A stretch of DNA of 64,000 nt from Gammaproteobacteria bacterium (GTDB lineage: Bacteria > Pseudomonadota > Gammaproteobacteria > Chromatiales > Chromatiaceae), in the NCBI GenBank assembly GCA_011389885.1, contig JAABTK010000003.1, forward strand, positions 1-64,000, written 5' to 3'. Positions 1-8,322 of this stretch are shown piece after piece. The notes under the pieces are model-generated. The model had not been told where the DNA came from, did not search any database, and saw only the letters and a list, made by a program, of their open reading frames with translations. Made by a program: the position numbers and the translations under genes. The stretch's first letter is position 1, and each line of letters starts with the position of its first letter.

Positions 1-786
1 CAGACATGGCAGGTGTCCAACGAGTACACACTTAACCCCGTTACCGACGGGCAAACGAGCTGGGTCGTGACGTTTCCAACGAAGCACCATTACGTAGACG
101 ATAACCGGTCGCTACCTCAAGCAAAAGAAGATGATCTGTTCGTACGGCGTCCCTTCACATCTGAATTCCAATACGATGGTGTTGATGGACGTGAACAAGG
201 GCTCGCATGCGAACATTTCGTTCTCAAGCAATATGACCGTGAAGAGTTTACCAAGTTCGAAGCCGATTTTTCACCGTCGGGAACCCAAAAAGGGAGCCTC
301 TGCTACGAGGCCAATGTGATCAACTTCGCCAACAACATGTTGAGCGGTGGTGCGGTGACGTCCAATCTGTTTGGGAGCGATGAGCTGCCCGTTACCGTTG
401 GCGAACAGGAAATCGGCGAACACTCCACCTTGATTCTAACTGATCCAAGGTTTCGGTCGGGGTGGGTTGGTTTGCAGTTTGTTGAGAATGGCCACAGGCT
501 GACGAACGACCCAGGCACCCGTGAGTATATGGGCCTCCCAGCCATTGGCTTCCGGGCTAGCAATGTCGCTAATGGCGCCTTGGTAGTGGACGGAGAACAA
601 ATGCTGGCGAACTATGCATTCAGCTCCGAACACGTCTATCAGAAGAATGTGTTGATCCCCGGTAGAGGACGGCCCAATGCACAGCAGCGAACCACAGCAA
701 CCACAGAGGAAAAAAATCGCACAAGCCTCACGAATCAGGCTATGCCTGACTGGTGTCAAGTGGCTGACTGCTCCTCAACACTGTAA
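1..786 (+). CDS. C-terminal part of a surface or secreted protein (5' end outside the window)
   Basis: The reading frame is open from base 1, so the internal GTG at 13 is probably not the true start. The visible part begins with a WVVTFPTKHHYV segment and contains paired cysteines (ACEHF, LCYEA). I recall this arrangement from the C-terminal regions of large uncharacterised exported proteins of gammaproteobacteria, but I cannot confirm it without a search. The last 45 or so residues are low-complexity and polar and may be degenerate. A hairpin at 829-852 follows. The substrate or partner is unknown. The gene lies in the same lower-G+C block as the next three genes. Confidence 0.6.
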   Translation, partial: QTWQVSNEYTLNPVTDGQTSWVVTFPTKHHYVDDNRSLPQAKEDDLFVRRPFTSEFQYDGVDGREQGLACEHFVLKQYDREEFTKFEADFSPSGTQKGSLCYEANVINFANNMLSGGAVTSNLFGSDELPVTVGEQEIGEHSTLILTDPRFRSGWVGLQFVENGHRLTNDPGTREYMGLPAIGFRASNVANGALVVDGEQMLANYAFSSEHVYQKNVLIPGRGRPNAQQRTTATTEEKNRTSLTNQAMPDWCQVADCSSTL

Positions 787-828
787 CTAGCTTTGGGCTT
801 CGGGCCAGGCTGTCGCGTACAGTAAAGT

Positions 829-852
829 AAGACGGGGCAATCGCCCCGTCTT
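829..852 (+). terminator. Hairpin terminator after the surface-protein ORF
   Basis: A perfect 10-bp inverted repeat (AAGACGGGGC / GCCCCGTCTT) surrounds the loop AATC, 42 bp after the stop codon. The trailing T run is weak, so this is a probable but not classical intrinsic terminator. It separates the partial first gene from the 869-4749 gene set. Confidence 0.6.
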
Positions 853-868
853 CCATTAGGGGGATAGT

Positions 869-1768
869 ATGTCTCATCAGTTTTCTCGACGAACAATACT
901 GACCAGTTTTGCGCTTTATAGCGTGCTGGTTTCGTTTGTACAGGCTAGCACACTTGCGATTACAACGCCCCAGTTCAGCACATCCTCAGGTATCTTGAAC
1001 CATGAACACGGCTGCGAGATTTCTCGGCTGCTAATCGATGGTTCAGGTCGCGTCGATATTGAAGTGGCAGAGGACTGCGGGCTTGAAACGATAATTCAAT
1101 CAGGGGCTGAAGGAAGTCCCGGTCTCACGGAGATAGCTCTTGAAGATCTTGCTGGCGAACAATCAATTATAATCCATCTTCTCCAGGGGGGACTCGTTCA
1201 CCTCCCCATCCAAAACGCGACAGCGCCAAGCAGCAGTCGCCTCGGGGGTGGTATACAGCTGGAACGATCAGATTATGACCCTTTCGTTCGTTATACCGCC
1301 CCTATTGTAGATGCGGAGATATCTGATTCGTTCTCATACACCATTACCGATCAGCAGGGCAACGCCCTTAGCAATACAGTCCACCTAGGGCTGCAACCGA
1401 AGGTTGCGGATTCGGGAGGGGATGAAGTAACAGCCTGCCAGAGCTCTAGCATACAAAGCTGTTTTACAATCAAAAAAGGTGAACCGACCGGGGTAGTCAG
1501 TATCCAGTCCGGCGTGGTTCATGTGTATGAGCTTGTCTACACTGGCGGGATGAGAAGTTTAGTTTACTCGGAAGGCAATGAGAAAAAGTACTCGATATCG
1601 TCGGTGCCAGGGACATTTTCCGGGAGCGACGTGCTTTGCAGTGGCAAAGCAACCAGCGTTCAAATATTTTTCACTTACCACTGCAATATGGTGGAAGGTA
1701 AACGCTACTATTTCAACCTTACTTCCGCCACAGATTCTGACGGCGCATATCGTATGACGGTCTACTAG
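869..1768 (+). CDS. Exported protein of unknown function
   Basis: The 299-aa product starts with a short charged stretch containing twin arginines (SRRTIL), then a hydrophobic core and an Ala-Ser cleavage-like site near residue 27. It is therefore predicted to be exported, possibly by Tat. The mature part is rich in Ser, Thr and Gly, with an SDSFSYTITD stretch like those of bacterial beta-sandwich surface domains and four or more cysteines that could pair in the periplasm. I recognise no family. GGGGG lies about 7 nt before the ATG. The gene ends 15 bp before a parvulin PPIase gene, so the two are probably co-transcribed and the PPIase may help it fold. Confidence 0.7.
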   Translation: MSHQFSRRTILTSFALYSVLVSFVQASTLAITTPQFSTSSGILNHEHGCEISRLLIDGSGRVDIEVAEDCGLETIIQSGAEGSPGLTEIALEDLAGEQSIIIHLLQGGLVHLPIQNATAPSSSRLGGGIQLERSDYDPFVRYTAPIVDAEISDSFSYTITDQQGNALSNTVHLGLQPKVADSGGDEVTACQSSSIQSCFTIKKGEPTGVVSIQSGVVHVYELVYTGGMRSLVYSEGNEKKYSISSVPGTFSGSDVLCSGKATSVQIFFTYHCNMVEGKRYYFNLTSATDSDGAYRMTVY

Positions 1769-1783
1769 AGGGAGTGCCGCCAA

Positions 1784-2728
1784 ATGATAAAACTCATTTT
1801 ATTAGTCACAATGCTCTCTTTGCCGGGGCTTGGGGCCGGGCGCGAAGAAGGGGCGTTGATTAGTGGTATGGGCGCCCGGCTAACCGTTAATGACCTGCAA
1901 ACCATGGTCTACGCAATGCCGGCCGAGGCCCTCGAAACCGCCCTAACCGACGAGTCCAAGCTGGCCTCCTATATCGATGCCTTTTACCTTACTAAGGTGT
2001 TAGCCCACCGCGCGAAGAAACAAGGTTTGCACAAGCACAAAGAGGTTGCCGCGGTTATCGAAAATGATTCGCTTAACACCTTGGCGTTCGCGAAAATTCG
2101 ATATTACTTGGGGACGGAGTTAGAGATTCCGGATCTCAAGCCGGCGGCGCGGGAGTATTATCAGGCAAACCAAGGTCAGTTTACACATGGGCCGAAATTC
2201 GATGTGGCGCATATTCTTCTGGAAAACAAAACTGAAGAAAAGGCGTTAGCGGTTACCAAGCGTGCGCACGACTTGGTTCAACGGATTAAAAGCGGCGCGT
2301 TGGCGTTCGAGGCGGCTGCAAAGGAATTCTCTGAGGACGAAGGGTCGGCCGCCAAAGGCGGGCATATTGGTTGGGTAGGTCTAGGGGATACAGTGCCTGG
2401 TTTTGAGAAAGCGCTCCTTGAGGCGGTGGATAAAGGCGTCGAGATCACAGGACCGGCGGAGTCGCGGTTTGGGTTGCACATCATTAAAATCAACGAATAT
2501 AAGCCTGCTAGCCCAATACCGTTCGAGGTCGTCGAGCAGGATATTCTATCTGAGTTTCGCGCCAAATACCGAGAAAACGCGAAAGCAGAATATCTTGCCC
2601 GAATTCGGGAGTCCGCATCGCCCGACTATGAGTCGTTGAACAAGCATCTGCTGAAGCTCATTAAGGAGCGACGGGAAACATCCGGCTGGTATTTTGAGCC
2701 ACAAAAACCGGCGAATGTCCGCCCCTGA
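1784..2728 (+). CDS. Parvulin-type peptidyl-prolyl cis-trans isomerase (PpiC/SurA-like)
   Basis: The 314-aa protein begins with a hydrophobic signal-like segment. A SurA_N/PpiC-like helical chaperone region covers about residues 30-125, and a rotamase (parvulin) domain about 136-240, with the usual VAHILL and FGLHIIKI elements whose histidines belong to the active-site tetrad, plus GGHIGWVG and VPGFEKAL. It catalyses proline isomerisation in exported proteins, so a periplasmic or membrane-anchored location is likely. It sits directly between an exported protein and a PqqD-like/glycosyltransferase-like protein, which suggests a dedicated maturation chaperone rather than general SurA. That role is inference. 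Confidence 0.85.
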   Translation: MIKLILLVTMLSLPGLGAGREEGALISGMGARLTVNDLQTMVYAMPAEALETALTDESKLASYIDAFYLTKVLAHRAKKQGLHKHKEVAAVIENDSLNTLAFAKIRYYLGTELEIPDLKPAAREYYQANQGQFTHGPKFDVAHILLENKTEEKALAVTKRAHDLVQRIKSGALAFEAAAKEFSEDEGSAAKGGHIGWVGLGDTVPGFEKALLEAVDKGVEITGPAESRFGLHIIKINEYKPASPIPFEVVEQDILSEFRAKYRENAKAEYLARIRESASPDYESLNKHLLKLIKERRETSGWYFEPQKPANVRP

Positions 2729-2928
2729 CAAGTCGAACCTCGCCAGGCGTGTTGTTTACCGGAGAAGAATGCCCCAAGGTTCGGCTGACGGTTCAACCTC
2801 CACCGAGCCTCCCGTATTTCGGCCGCAGCTTCTGAAGGTAAACCTGGTTTTTTCGGCTAGAGACATCAAGGTATCCTAAATGGAAATGGAGTCGGTTTCA
2901 CAGCGAGTTGACCACACGACATTTGCAA

Positions 2929-4749
2929 ATGAACTATGACGCCATTTCATTTGGATCAAGCGATCCAAGTTCGCTGGGCTTAATTTGTTTTTCCCCTCAG
3001 CTGCTACTCAACTTACCTGGTCAGCGGATCTTGTTGGTTGGTGTCACTGGTGAGCGCCGTGTGATCAACCGAGATCTGGGTACCGTATTCGAGGCTTGTC
3101 GTAGTTTTCAAACGGTGGACCAGCACTTCGAAAAACTTCACAATATGTTTCGTGGGCTCAGTTTGCCACGATCAGACTTCGACTCGCTCGTAAACAATCT
3201 TACCGCCGCCGGAATTTTCCTTACGCCGTCCTCCCTCCTAGGTTCGGGTATCGACACAGGCCAGAGCGCGCGCAAACCAGTCTCCCCAGAAACGATTCGG
3301 GATTTTTGCATCACTGTAGCAGATCGGCCTTCCACGCTCTCGCGTTTACTGACTACTCTAGCTGAAGCAGATATTATCGACGGTCGTGCCCGGATTTTTA
3401 TTATAGATGACTCACGCCTGCCAGCGTCTATCCGCGCCTACAGAACGATCGTAGGTGAGTGGAAAGAATGTCTGGGGCAAGGCAGAGTGCATTATGTCGG
3501 GCCGGAGAGTCACGCGCGGATTATCGGCCAAGCTCTGTCAGCATTTCCAGAGGCCCGTAACGAAATTGAATTCCTGCTGGGTCATCGTGAAGAAGGACCG
3601 CCAACTTACGGCAGAGCACGGAATATTGCGTTACTACTTACCGCATCTCGCCCAATGGTATTTTTCGATGAGGATATTGTGTTGTGCCCGCGGCTGCCAG
3701 AAAAAGCGCCTAGAACCGGAATCGCCGTTGGAAGCTCACCGCGTCAGGCCCGATTTTTTGCGAGTAGGGACGATTGGGCTGATTGGGAAAATGTTTCGTT
3801 TAGCGCTGCGCTTGATAGTATTAAAGGGGTTTTTGGCGCAACTCTCGGAGAAATACAAGGCAGAGGCGACAGATATTGCGATTTAGATTTTGCCGGCTGT
3901 TCGGGCAGCGAGGCAAGGTCCTTAGGCCCTGAGTCACCGGTTTTGCTCGCTGGATTCGGTGCGATTGGAGATGTCGGCATTAAGCAGAACACATGGCTTT
4001 TCTCGCTCCCAGAGCCCTCGAGATCCCGGCTGCTTCAGTCCGAAGGTTTTTACCATAAAATCAAGCGTGGGGGAGACGCATGGTTAGGTCAAGAGAAAGC
4101 GCGGCTCACCCGTGATTTTTCGATTTTGAACCAGGCGCTAGTGGTGGATAACCGATTTTCGATGCCGCCTTTTTTTCCTTTTTTTAGAAACGAGGACAAG
4201 TTGTTCGCAGAGAGTGTAAAATACCTTTTTCCAGGCTCGATGATGCTTGAGTCTAACCTTGCGATACCGCACTTGCCCGAAATACCAAGAACCTGGGATG
4301 CCGACCTTTCTGAGCCGCTCCGGTTTGGTGTTCTCGGGCTTATGACGAGTGTATTGGGGGCAACGGCTCCAGCGGGTTTAAAGGGGGGCGCTGGTGATTT
4401 TCAGGGGCTTGGAGCAAGATTTCTAGAGCTGGCCGCTCGCTCGAACTCGGATGTTGAAAAATGGATTGATGTTTATCTAATACAAAGCACGCTACAACGA
4501 TTGCGCGTTTGGAATGCTGAGCTGGGTCGAAGTGACTTGGAACCTTGGCGACGAAGAGATTTGGAAATCCTTGCGCAGGCGAATGAAGCAGAAATGCTAA
4601 AAAATGAGCCGCAGCCTCTTTCAGATTTGGGTGCCTCCGTCGAAAACCAGCCTAACGAAATTCGCCATCTTTGCAAAGTATTTGGGTCGGCGATTCAAGT
4701 TTGGCCAGAAATTTTAGAGTATGCAAGTGAAAGTATCTGCGTCGATTAG
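2929..4749 (+). CDS. PqqD-like domain fused to a glycosyltransferase-like domain
   Basis: I start this at ATG 2929; an in-frame TTG at 2908 is an alternative and neither has a convincing Shine-Dalgarno. About residues 15-95 look like a PqqD-type winged helix (INRDLGTVFEAC, then a helix pair ending NNLTAAGIFLT), a fold used in RiPP pathways to bind leader peptides. About residues 120-280 resemble a GT-A glycosyltransferase: RIFIIDDS, GRARNIALLL and a DxD-like FFDEDIVL motif for metal-nucleotide sugar. The remaining 330 residues have no motif I recognise. It follows an exported protein and a PPIase, suggesting glycosylation of a dedicated protein or peptide. The function is inferred, and no small precursor gene is obvious nearby. 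Confidence 0.55.
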   Translation: MNYDAISFGSSDPSSLGLICFSPQLLLNLPGQRILLVGVTGERRVINRDLGTVFEACRSFQTVDQHFEKLHNMFRGLSLPRSDFDSLVNNLTAAGIFLTPSSLLGSGIDTGQSARKPVSPETIRDFCITVADRPSTLSRLLTTLAEADIIDGRARIFIIDDSRLPASIRAYRTIVGEWKECLGQGRVHYVGPESHARIIGQALSAFPEARNEIEFLLGHREEGPPTYGRARNIALLLTASRPMVFFDEDIVLCPRLPEKAPRTGIAVGSSPRQARFFASRDDWADWENVSFSAALDSIKGVFGATLGEIQGRGDRYCDLDFAGCSGSEARSLGPESPVLLAGFGAIGDVGIKQNTWLFSLPEPSRSRLLQSEGFYHKIKRGGDAWLGQEKARLTRDFSILNQALVVDNRFSMPPFFPFFRNEDKLFAESVKYLFPGSMMLESNLAIPHLPEIPRTWDADLSEPLRFGVLGLMTSVLGATAPAGLKGGAGDFQGLGARFLELAARSNSDVEKWIDVYLIQSTLQRLRVWNAELGRSDLEPWRRRDLEILAQANEAEMLKNEPQPLSDLGASVENQPNEIRHLCKVFGSAIQVWPEILEYASESICVD

Positions 4750-4952
4750 TGGGTTATGCGGGCAAAAAACTATTGGGTAAGCGATTGCCTGATTAGAAGG
4801 AAAGCTCAGGACGGCACCCCTTTCGATGTAGGACGAGGATGCCAGGGCGCCGTTCCGACCTAGGCTGCCAGCTGAGCCATTCCGTATTGCGAAGCTGACA
4901 TCTGTTGCTAATCAGGAATCAGGATGCTTCTTGATCCTGTCGCGGCGAACGA

Positions 4953-6584
4953 ATGTATCGGAAACAGAAAGTGCTACAGGCTTATCTCCACCCCCGCGTC
5001 ATCACCATGCTGTTCCTCGGCTTTGCTGCCGGGCTTCCGCTGCTGCTGATCTTTTCCACCCTATCCCTGTGGTTGCGCGAGGCGGATGTCGCACGCTCTA
5101 CGGTGACCTATTTCAGTTGGGCCGCGCTCGGCTACTCCTTCAAATTCCTCTGGGCGCCGGTGATCGATAGGCTGCCGTTGCCGTTTCTGACTGCAACCCT
5201 GGGGCGGCGGCGGGCCTGGCTGCTAACCGCCCAGGGCCTGGTGATTTTGGCCATTTTTTGGATGGCGGGCACGGATCCGGCGACGGACCTGACCGCGATG
5301 GCGCTTGCCGCGGTGTTGTTGGGTTTCTCCTCCGCCACCCAGGACGTGGTGATCGATGCCTATCGCATCGAATCGGCCGACGAGTCCTTGCAGGCCCTGA
5401 TGGCGTCTTCCTATATCGCCGGCTACCGCATCGGCATGCTGGTGGCGGGGGCCGGGGCCTTAAAGCTGGCGGCCTGGCTCGGCACCTCTGCGGATGCCTA
5501 CAGCTACGAGGCCTGGAAGCTGACCTATTGGGCCATGGCGGGCGTGATGGGTATCGGGGTGCTCACCACGTTGTTGATTCGCGAGCCGGTGCGGCAGGTG
5601 CGGGAGAGCCGCTATTTCAATCGGGTTCAAGACTATCTGCGCTTCGTGGCGCTGTTCTTCCTGGCGGCCGGGGCCTTCGTGGGGATATTCCTGACGACCG
5701 CGGATGTCGTAACCTGGCTCAAGACCAACTGGGTCCCCTGGGACGGCGGGCATCAGAAGCTCGCAGGCTTCGTGATCGAGGCCCTGCGTCTGTTCCTGGC
5801 GTTGTTCGGGGCCTGGCTGGCGGCTCGGGCGATGGTGCTGCTGGGCGTGGCGCGCAAGGAGGTATTCCAGGAGACCTATATCGATCCCATGGCGGATTTC
5901 TTCCGCCGCTATGGCAAGGTGGCGCTGTTGCTGCTGCTGTTGATCGGCACCTATCGGATTTCGGATATCGTGCTCGGCGTGATCTCCAACGTGTTCTATC
6001 AGGACATGGGCTTCAACAAGGATCAAATCGCCAATGTCTCCAAGACCTTCGGCCTGCTGATGACCATCGTCGGGGGCTTCCTCGGCGGCGGTCTGGCGTT
6101 GCGCTTCGGGGTCATTCGGATCCTGTTCCTCGGGGCCTTGTTGTCGGCCGGCACCAATCTGTTGTTTCTCCTGCTCGCGTCCGACTTCGCGGAGTTGGCG
6201 GTGCTGGTGATGCTCGGCGCTTTCGGCCCCTCCGCGCCCGAGGCGGTGGCGGCGGCGTTCTCTTTGATTGTTTCGGGCGGGGCCGACGTGGCCATGCTTA
6301 CGGTGGTGATCGCGGCCGATAACCTGAGCGCTGGGTTGGCCAGCGCCGCGTTCATAGCCTACCTATCGGGCTTGACCAACATCTCCTTTACGGCCTTTCA
6401 GTATGCGGTCTTCAGCTCCTTGATGACCCTGGCCCCTAAGCTGTTGGCGGGCTATTCGGGCTCCATGGTGGATGCCGTCGGGTACAACGAATTCTTCTTG
6501 ATCACCGCCGCCCTCGGCCTGCCGGTCCTGCTGCTGGTCTACCTGGCCGGACGCTATGCCCCGGTGGAGCCGCCGCGAAGCTGA
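4953..6584 (+). CDS. ampG: AmpG-family muropeptide (MFS) permease
   Basis: The 543-aa protein has a dozen or more hydrophobic helices and the AmpG hallmarks: LGFAAGLPLLLIFSTLSLWL near the start, FLWAPVIDR, a GRRRAWLL loop, and SATQDVVIDAYRIE. AmpG imports GlcNAc-anhydroMurNAc peptides from the periplasm for cell-wall recycling. A large insert between helices around residues 215-330 fits the longer AmpG-like proteins. It is followed after 3 bp by a TauE/SafE-like gene, so translation may be coupled. The symbol is by family; orthology to E. coli AmpG is likely but not certain. Confidence 0.82.
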   Translation: MYRKQKVLQAYLHPRVITMLFLGFAAGLPLLLIFSTLSLWLREADVARSTVTYFSWAALGYSFKFLWAPVIDRLPLPFLTATLGRRRAWLLTAQGLVILAIFWMAGTDPATDLTAMALAAVLLGFSSATQDVVIDAYRIESADESLQALMASSYIAGYRIGMLVAGAGALKLAAWLGTSADAYSYEAWKLTYWAMAGVMGIGVLTTLLIREPVRQVRESRYFNRVQDYLRFVALFFLAAGAFVGIFLTTADVVTWLKTNWVPWDGGHQKLAGFVIEALRLFLALFGAWLAARAMVLLGVARKEVFQETYIDPMADFFRRYGKVALLLLLLIGTYRISDIVLGVISNVFYQDMGFNKDQIANVSKTFGLLMTIVGGFLGGGLALRFGVIRILFLGALLSAGTNLLFLLLASDFAELAVLVMLGAFGPSAPEAVAAAFSLIVSGGADVAMLTVVIAADNLSAGLASAAFIAYLSGLTNISFTAFQYAVFSSLMTLAPKLLAGYSGSMVDAVGYNEFFLITAALGLPVLLLVYLAGRYAPVEPPRS

Positions 6585-6587
6585 CCC

Positions 6588-7256
6588 GTGGAGTTCTGGT
6601 TTCCGTTCATCACCGCCTTTCTCACCGGGCTGCTCGGCGGCGTGCATTGCGTGGGCATGTGCGGCGGCATCGTGGGGGCCTTGACCCTGGGTTTGCCTGC
6701 GGGCGGCGCCCAGCGGTTTGGTTTTCAACTCGCCTACAATCTCGGGCGCTTGCTGTCGTATGCGCTGGCTGGGGCCGTGATGGGCGGGTTGGGCCTGTTA
6801 TTGGCCGAGGCCGCGCCGGTCTACTATGCGCAGCGCGTCCTGCTGGGGGCGGCGGGGGTCTTTATGGTTCTGCTGGGCCTGTACTTGGGCGGCTGGTGGC
6901 CCGTGCTAACGCGCCTGGAACGCCTGGGCGGCGGATTGTGGGGGCGCATCGAGCCCCTTGGTCGGCGCTTTCTGCCGGTTCGGCGCTGGTATCAGGCCTT
7001 GGTGGTCGGGGTCTTGTGGGGCTGGATTCCTTGTGGTCTCGTGTACACCATGCTGGTCAACGCAGTGGCCATGGGCGGCGCCTTGGAGGGCGCGGCGCTG
7101 CTGTTGGCCTTCGGGCTTGGGACTTTGCCGAATCTGCTGGTGATGGGGGCCTTGGCCGGCGCCGCGGCGCGCTTGGCCGAGAGCCGGGCGCTGCACGCGC
7201 TCGCCGGCGGGCTGGTGGTCCTGTTCGGGCTCTATACCTTGTGGCAGGCGCTGTAA
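6588..7256 (+). CDS. Sulfite exporter TauE/SafE-like (DsbD-TM/CcdA-type) membrane protein
   Basis: The 222-aa integral membrane protein starts at GTG, 3 bp after ampG. The N-terminal LLGGVHCVGMCGG motif and the later WGWIPCGLVYTML motif are the two cysteine-bearing repeats of the DsbD_2-type subfamily annotated as sulfite exporter TauE/SafE. In many proteobacteria this subfamily lies near cytochrome c oxidase maturation genes and is linked to metal or thiol handling, but no such neighbours exist here. Six or seven hydrophobic segments are visible. Its stop overlaps the next start (TAATG). Confidence 0.8.
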   Translation: MEFWFPFITAFLTGLLGGVHCVGMCGGIVGALTLGLPAGGAQRFGFQLAYNLGRLLSYALAGAVMGGLGLLLAEAAPVYYAQRVLLGAAGVFMVLLGLYLGGWWPVLTRLERLGGGLWGRIEPLGRRFLPVRRWYQALVVGVLWGWIPCGLVYTMLVNAVAMGGALEGAALLLAFGLGTLPNLLVMGALAGAAARLAESRALHALAGGLVVLFGLYTLWQAL

Positions 7257-7789
7257 TGCACGTTGGACTCCGCGGTTGGGCGCATCCCGCCTTGATCGAT
7301 GCTTATTATCCGGAGGATCTGCCGGAAGAATGGCGTTTGGGCTATTACGCCAACGAATTCCTCGCGACTTTGGTTCCATGGGCGGGTTGGCGCGAGCTGA
7401 CCCCGGGCTTGTTGACCCAAGCCGTGGACGATACGCCCGAGCGGTTCCGCTTTTATTGCGAAATCCCCGCCGGGAGCTTGGAAACGGAGGCGTTGGAAAA
7501 GGCCCGCGCCTTGGGCGCACGGTTTGCGGGCGGCGTCCGCTGGGGCCAAGACGCCGAGGGCGGGCTGCGCAGCGGCCGGGTGTGCGCCGGATGCGCCGAC
7601 GCGGGGGCGTCGGTTTGGCTATTCGAGGGCGCAGAGGTTCCGGCTTTGCCGGCATTGCGGGGCCTTTTGGAGGCTGCGATGGATCAGGGGGATGCGCCGG
7701 TTGCGGTATTCCTGACCCCATCGGCTGCGGCGCCTGAGCAGGCGCGCCAAATCCAAATCCTCGGCGACCTGCTGGGCATGGCCGATTAG
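7256..7789 (+). CDS. Short DUF72 (YecE)-like protein
   Basis: The start ATG overlaps the upstream TAA, and translation gives 177 residues. The beginning (GLRGWAHPALIDAYYPEDLP, then YYANEF) matches the YecE/DUF72 opening in which a Gly-Trp is followed by a Tyr-Pro-x-x-Leu-Pro motif. YecE proteins form a TIM-barrel-like fold of unknown activity and usually run to about 240-300 residues, so this copy is short and diverges after residue 60. Its TAG stop (7787-7789) coincides with the left terminus of a dispersed repeat, which may have replaced the original C-terminus. Confidence 0.6.
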   Translation: MHVGLRGWAHPALIDAYYPEDLPEEWRLGYYANEFLATLVPWAGWRELTPGLLTQAVDDTPERFRFYCEIPAGSLETEALEKARALGARFAGGVRWGQDAEGGLRSGRVCAGCADAGASVWLFEGAEVPALPALRGLLEAAMDQGDAPVAVFLTPSAAAPEQARQIQILGDLLGMAD

Positions 7790-8173
7790 CACAGCCGCGC
7801 CCAAGTCGCGGAAACAACGCCGTTTAAGGAACGCAGCGCACGCGGAGAACCGCAGAGGGCGCAGACAGACGTTTCGACTGAAAGGATCAGCGCCGCAACC
7901 GGCATCCGCCGCTTCAGCGGCGCATGCACTTCGCTGGCCCGCCGCCTGTATGACCGCAGGCTCGAAGCGTATACGCCTTGCCCCGGGCGCGTAACCGAAA
8001 ACCCGCACAGCCCGAGGGGCCTACTCCAGGCGGCTAGGCGAGGGCGGAGCGGCGGACAGGCACCCCCACGCAGGAGCGCGACACAAGCAAAACCTCCTCC
8101 GCGCGCCCTGCGGTTCTCTGCGTCCTCTGCGTTCCCAGCCGTTGTTTACGTTATTTGAGCGCAGGGGTACTCG
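7786..8173. repeat. MITE-like element, copy 1 (terminal inverted repeats)
   Basis: No gene is seen between 7790 and 8322. Most of this gap is a 388-bp element whose left end (GCGGAAACAACGCCGTTTAA, then GGAACGCAG) is the approximate inverted copy of its right end (GCGTTCCCAGCCGTTGTTTA, then GTTATTTGAGCGCAGG). The arms run about 60 bp and contain CGCAGAG-type repeats. The interior closely matches the copy at 54928-55284. No ORF for a transposase is present. The left terminus overlaps the TAG stop of the DUF72-like gene. Bases 8174-8322 hold the presumed mla promoter region. Confidence 0.75.
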
Positions 8174-8322
8174 CTTGGGGGCTTCGGCGGTAGGTGGCCA
8201 ATTCGATGAAAACCGGGCAATTGTTGTCTTTTTTCCCCTGCGAACCCGCTATATCGCTTGACGCCAACCGGGCCTGGGGGTGAGAATCCACGGATTATGC
8301 GACGATTTATGCCAAATAGCCT

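Noticed and set aside
7786-8173. Insertion sequence
   Set aside because: The copies have inverted ends but no transposase frame, so MITE-like is the better label.
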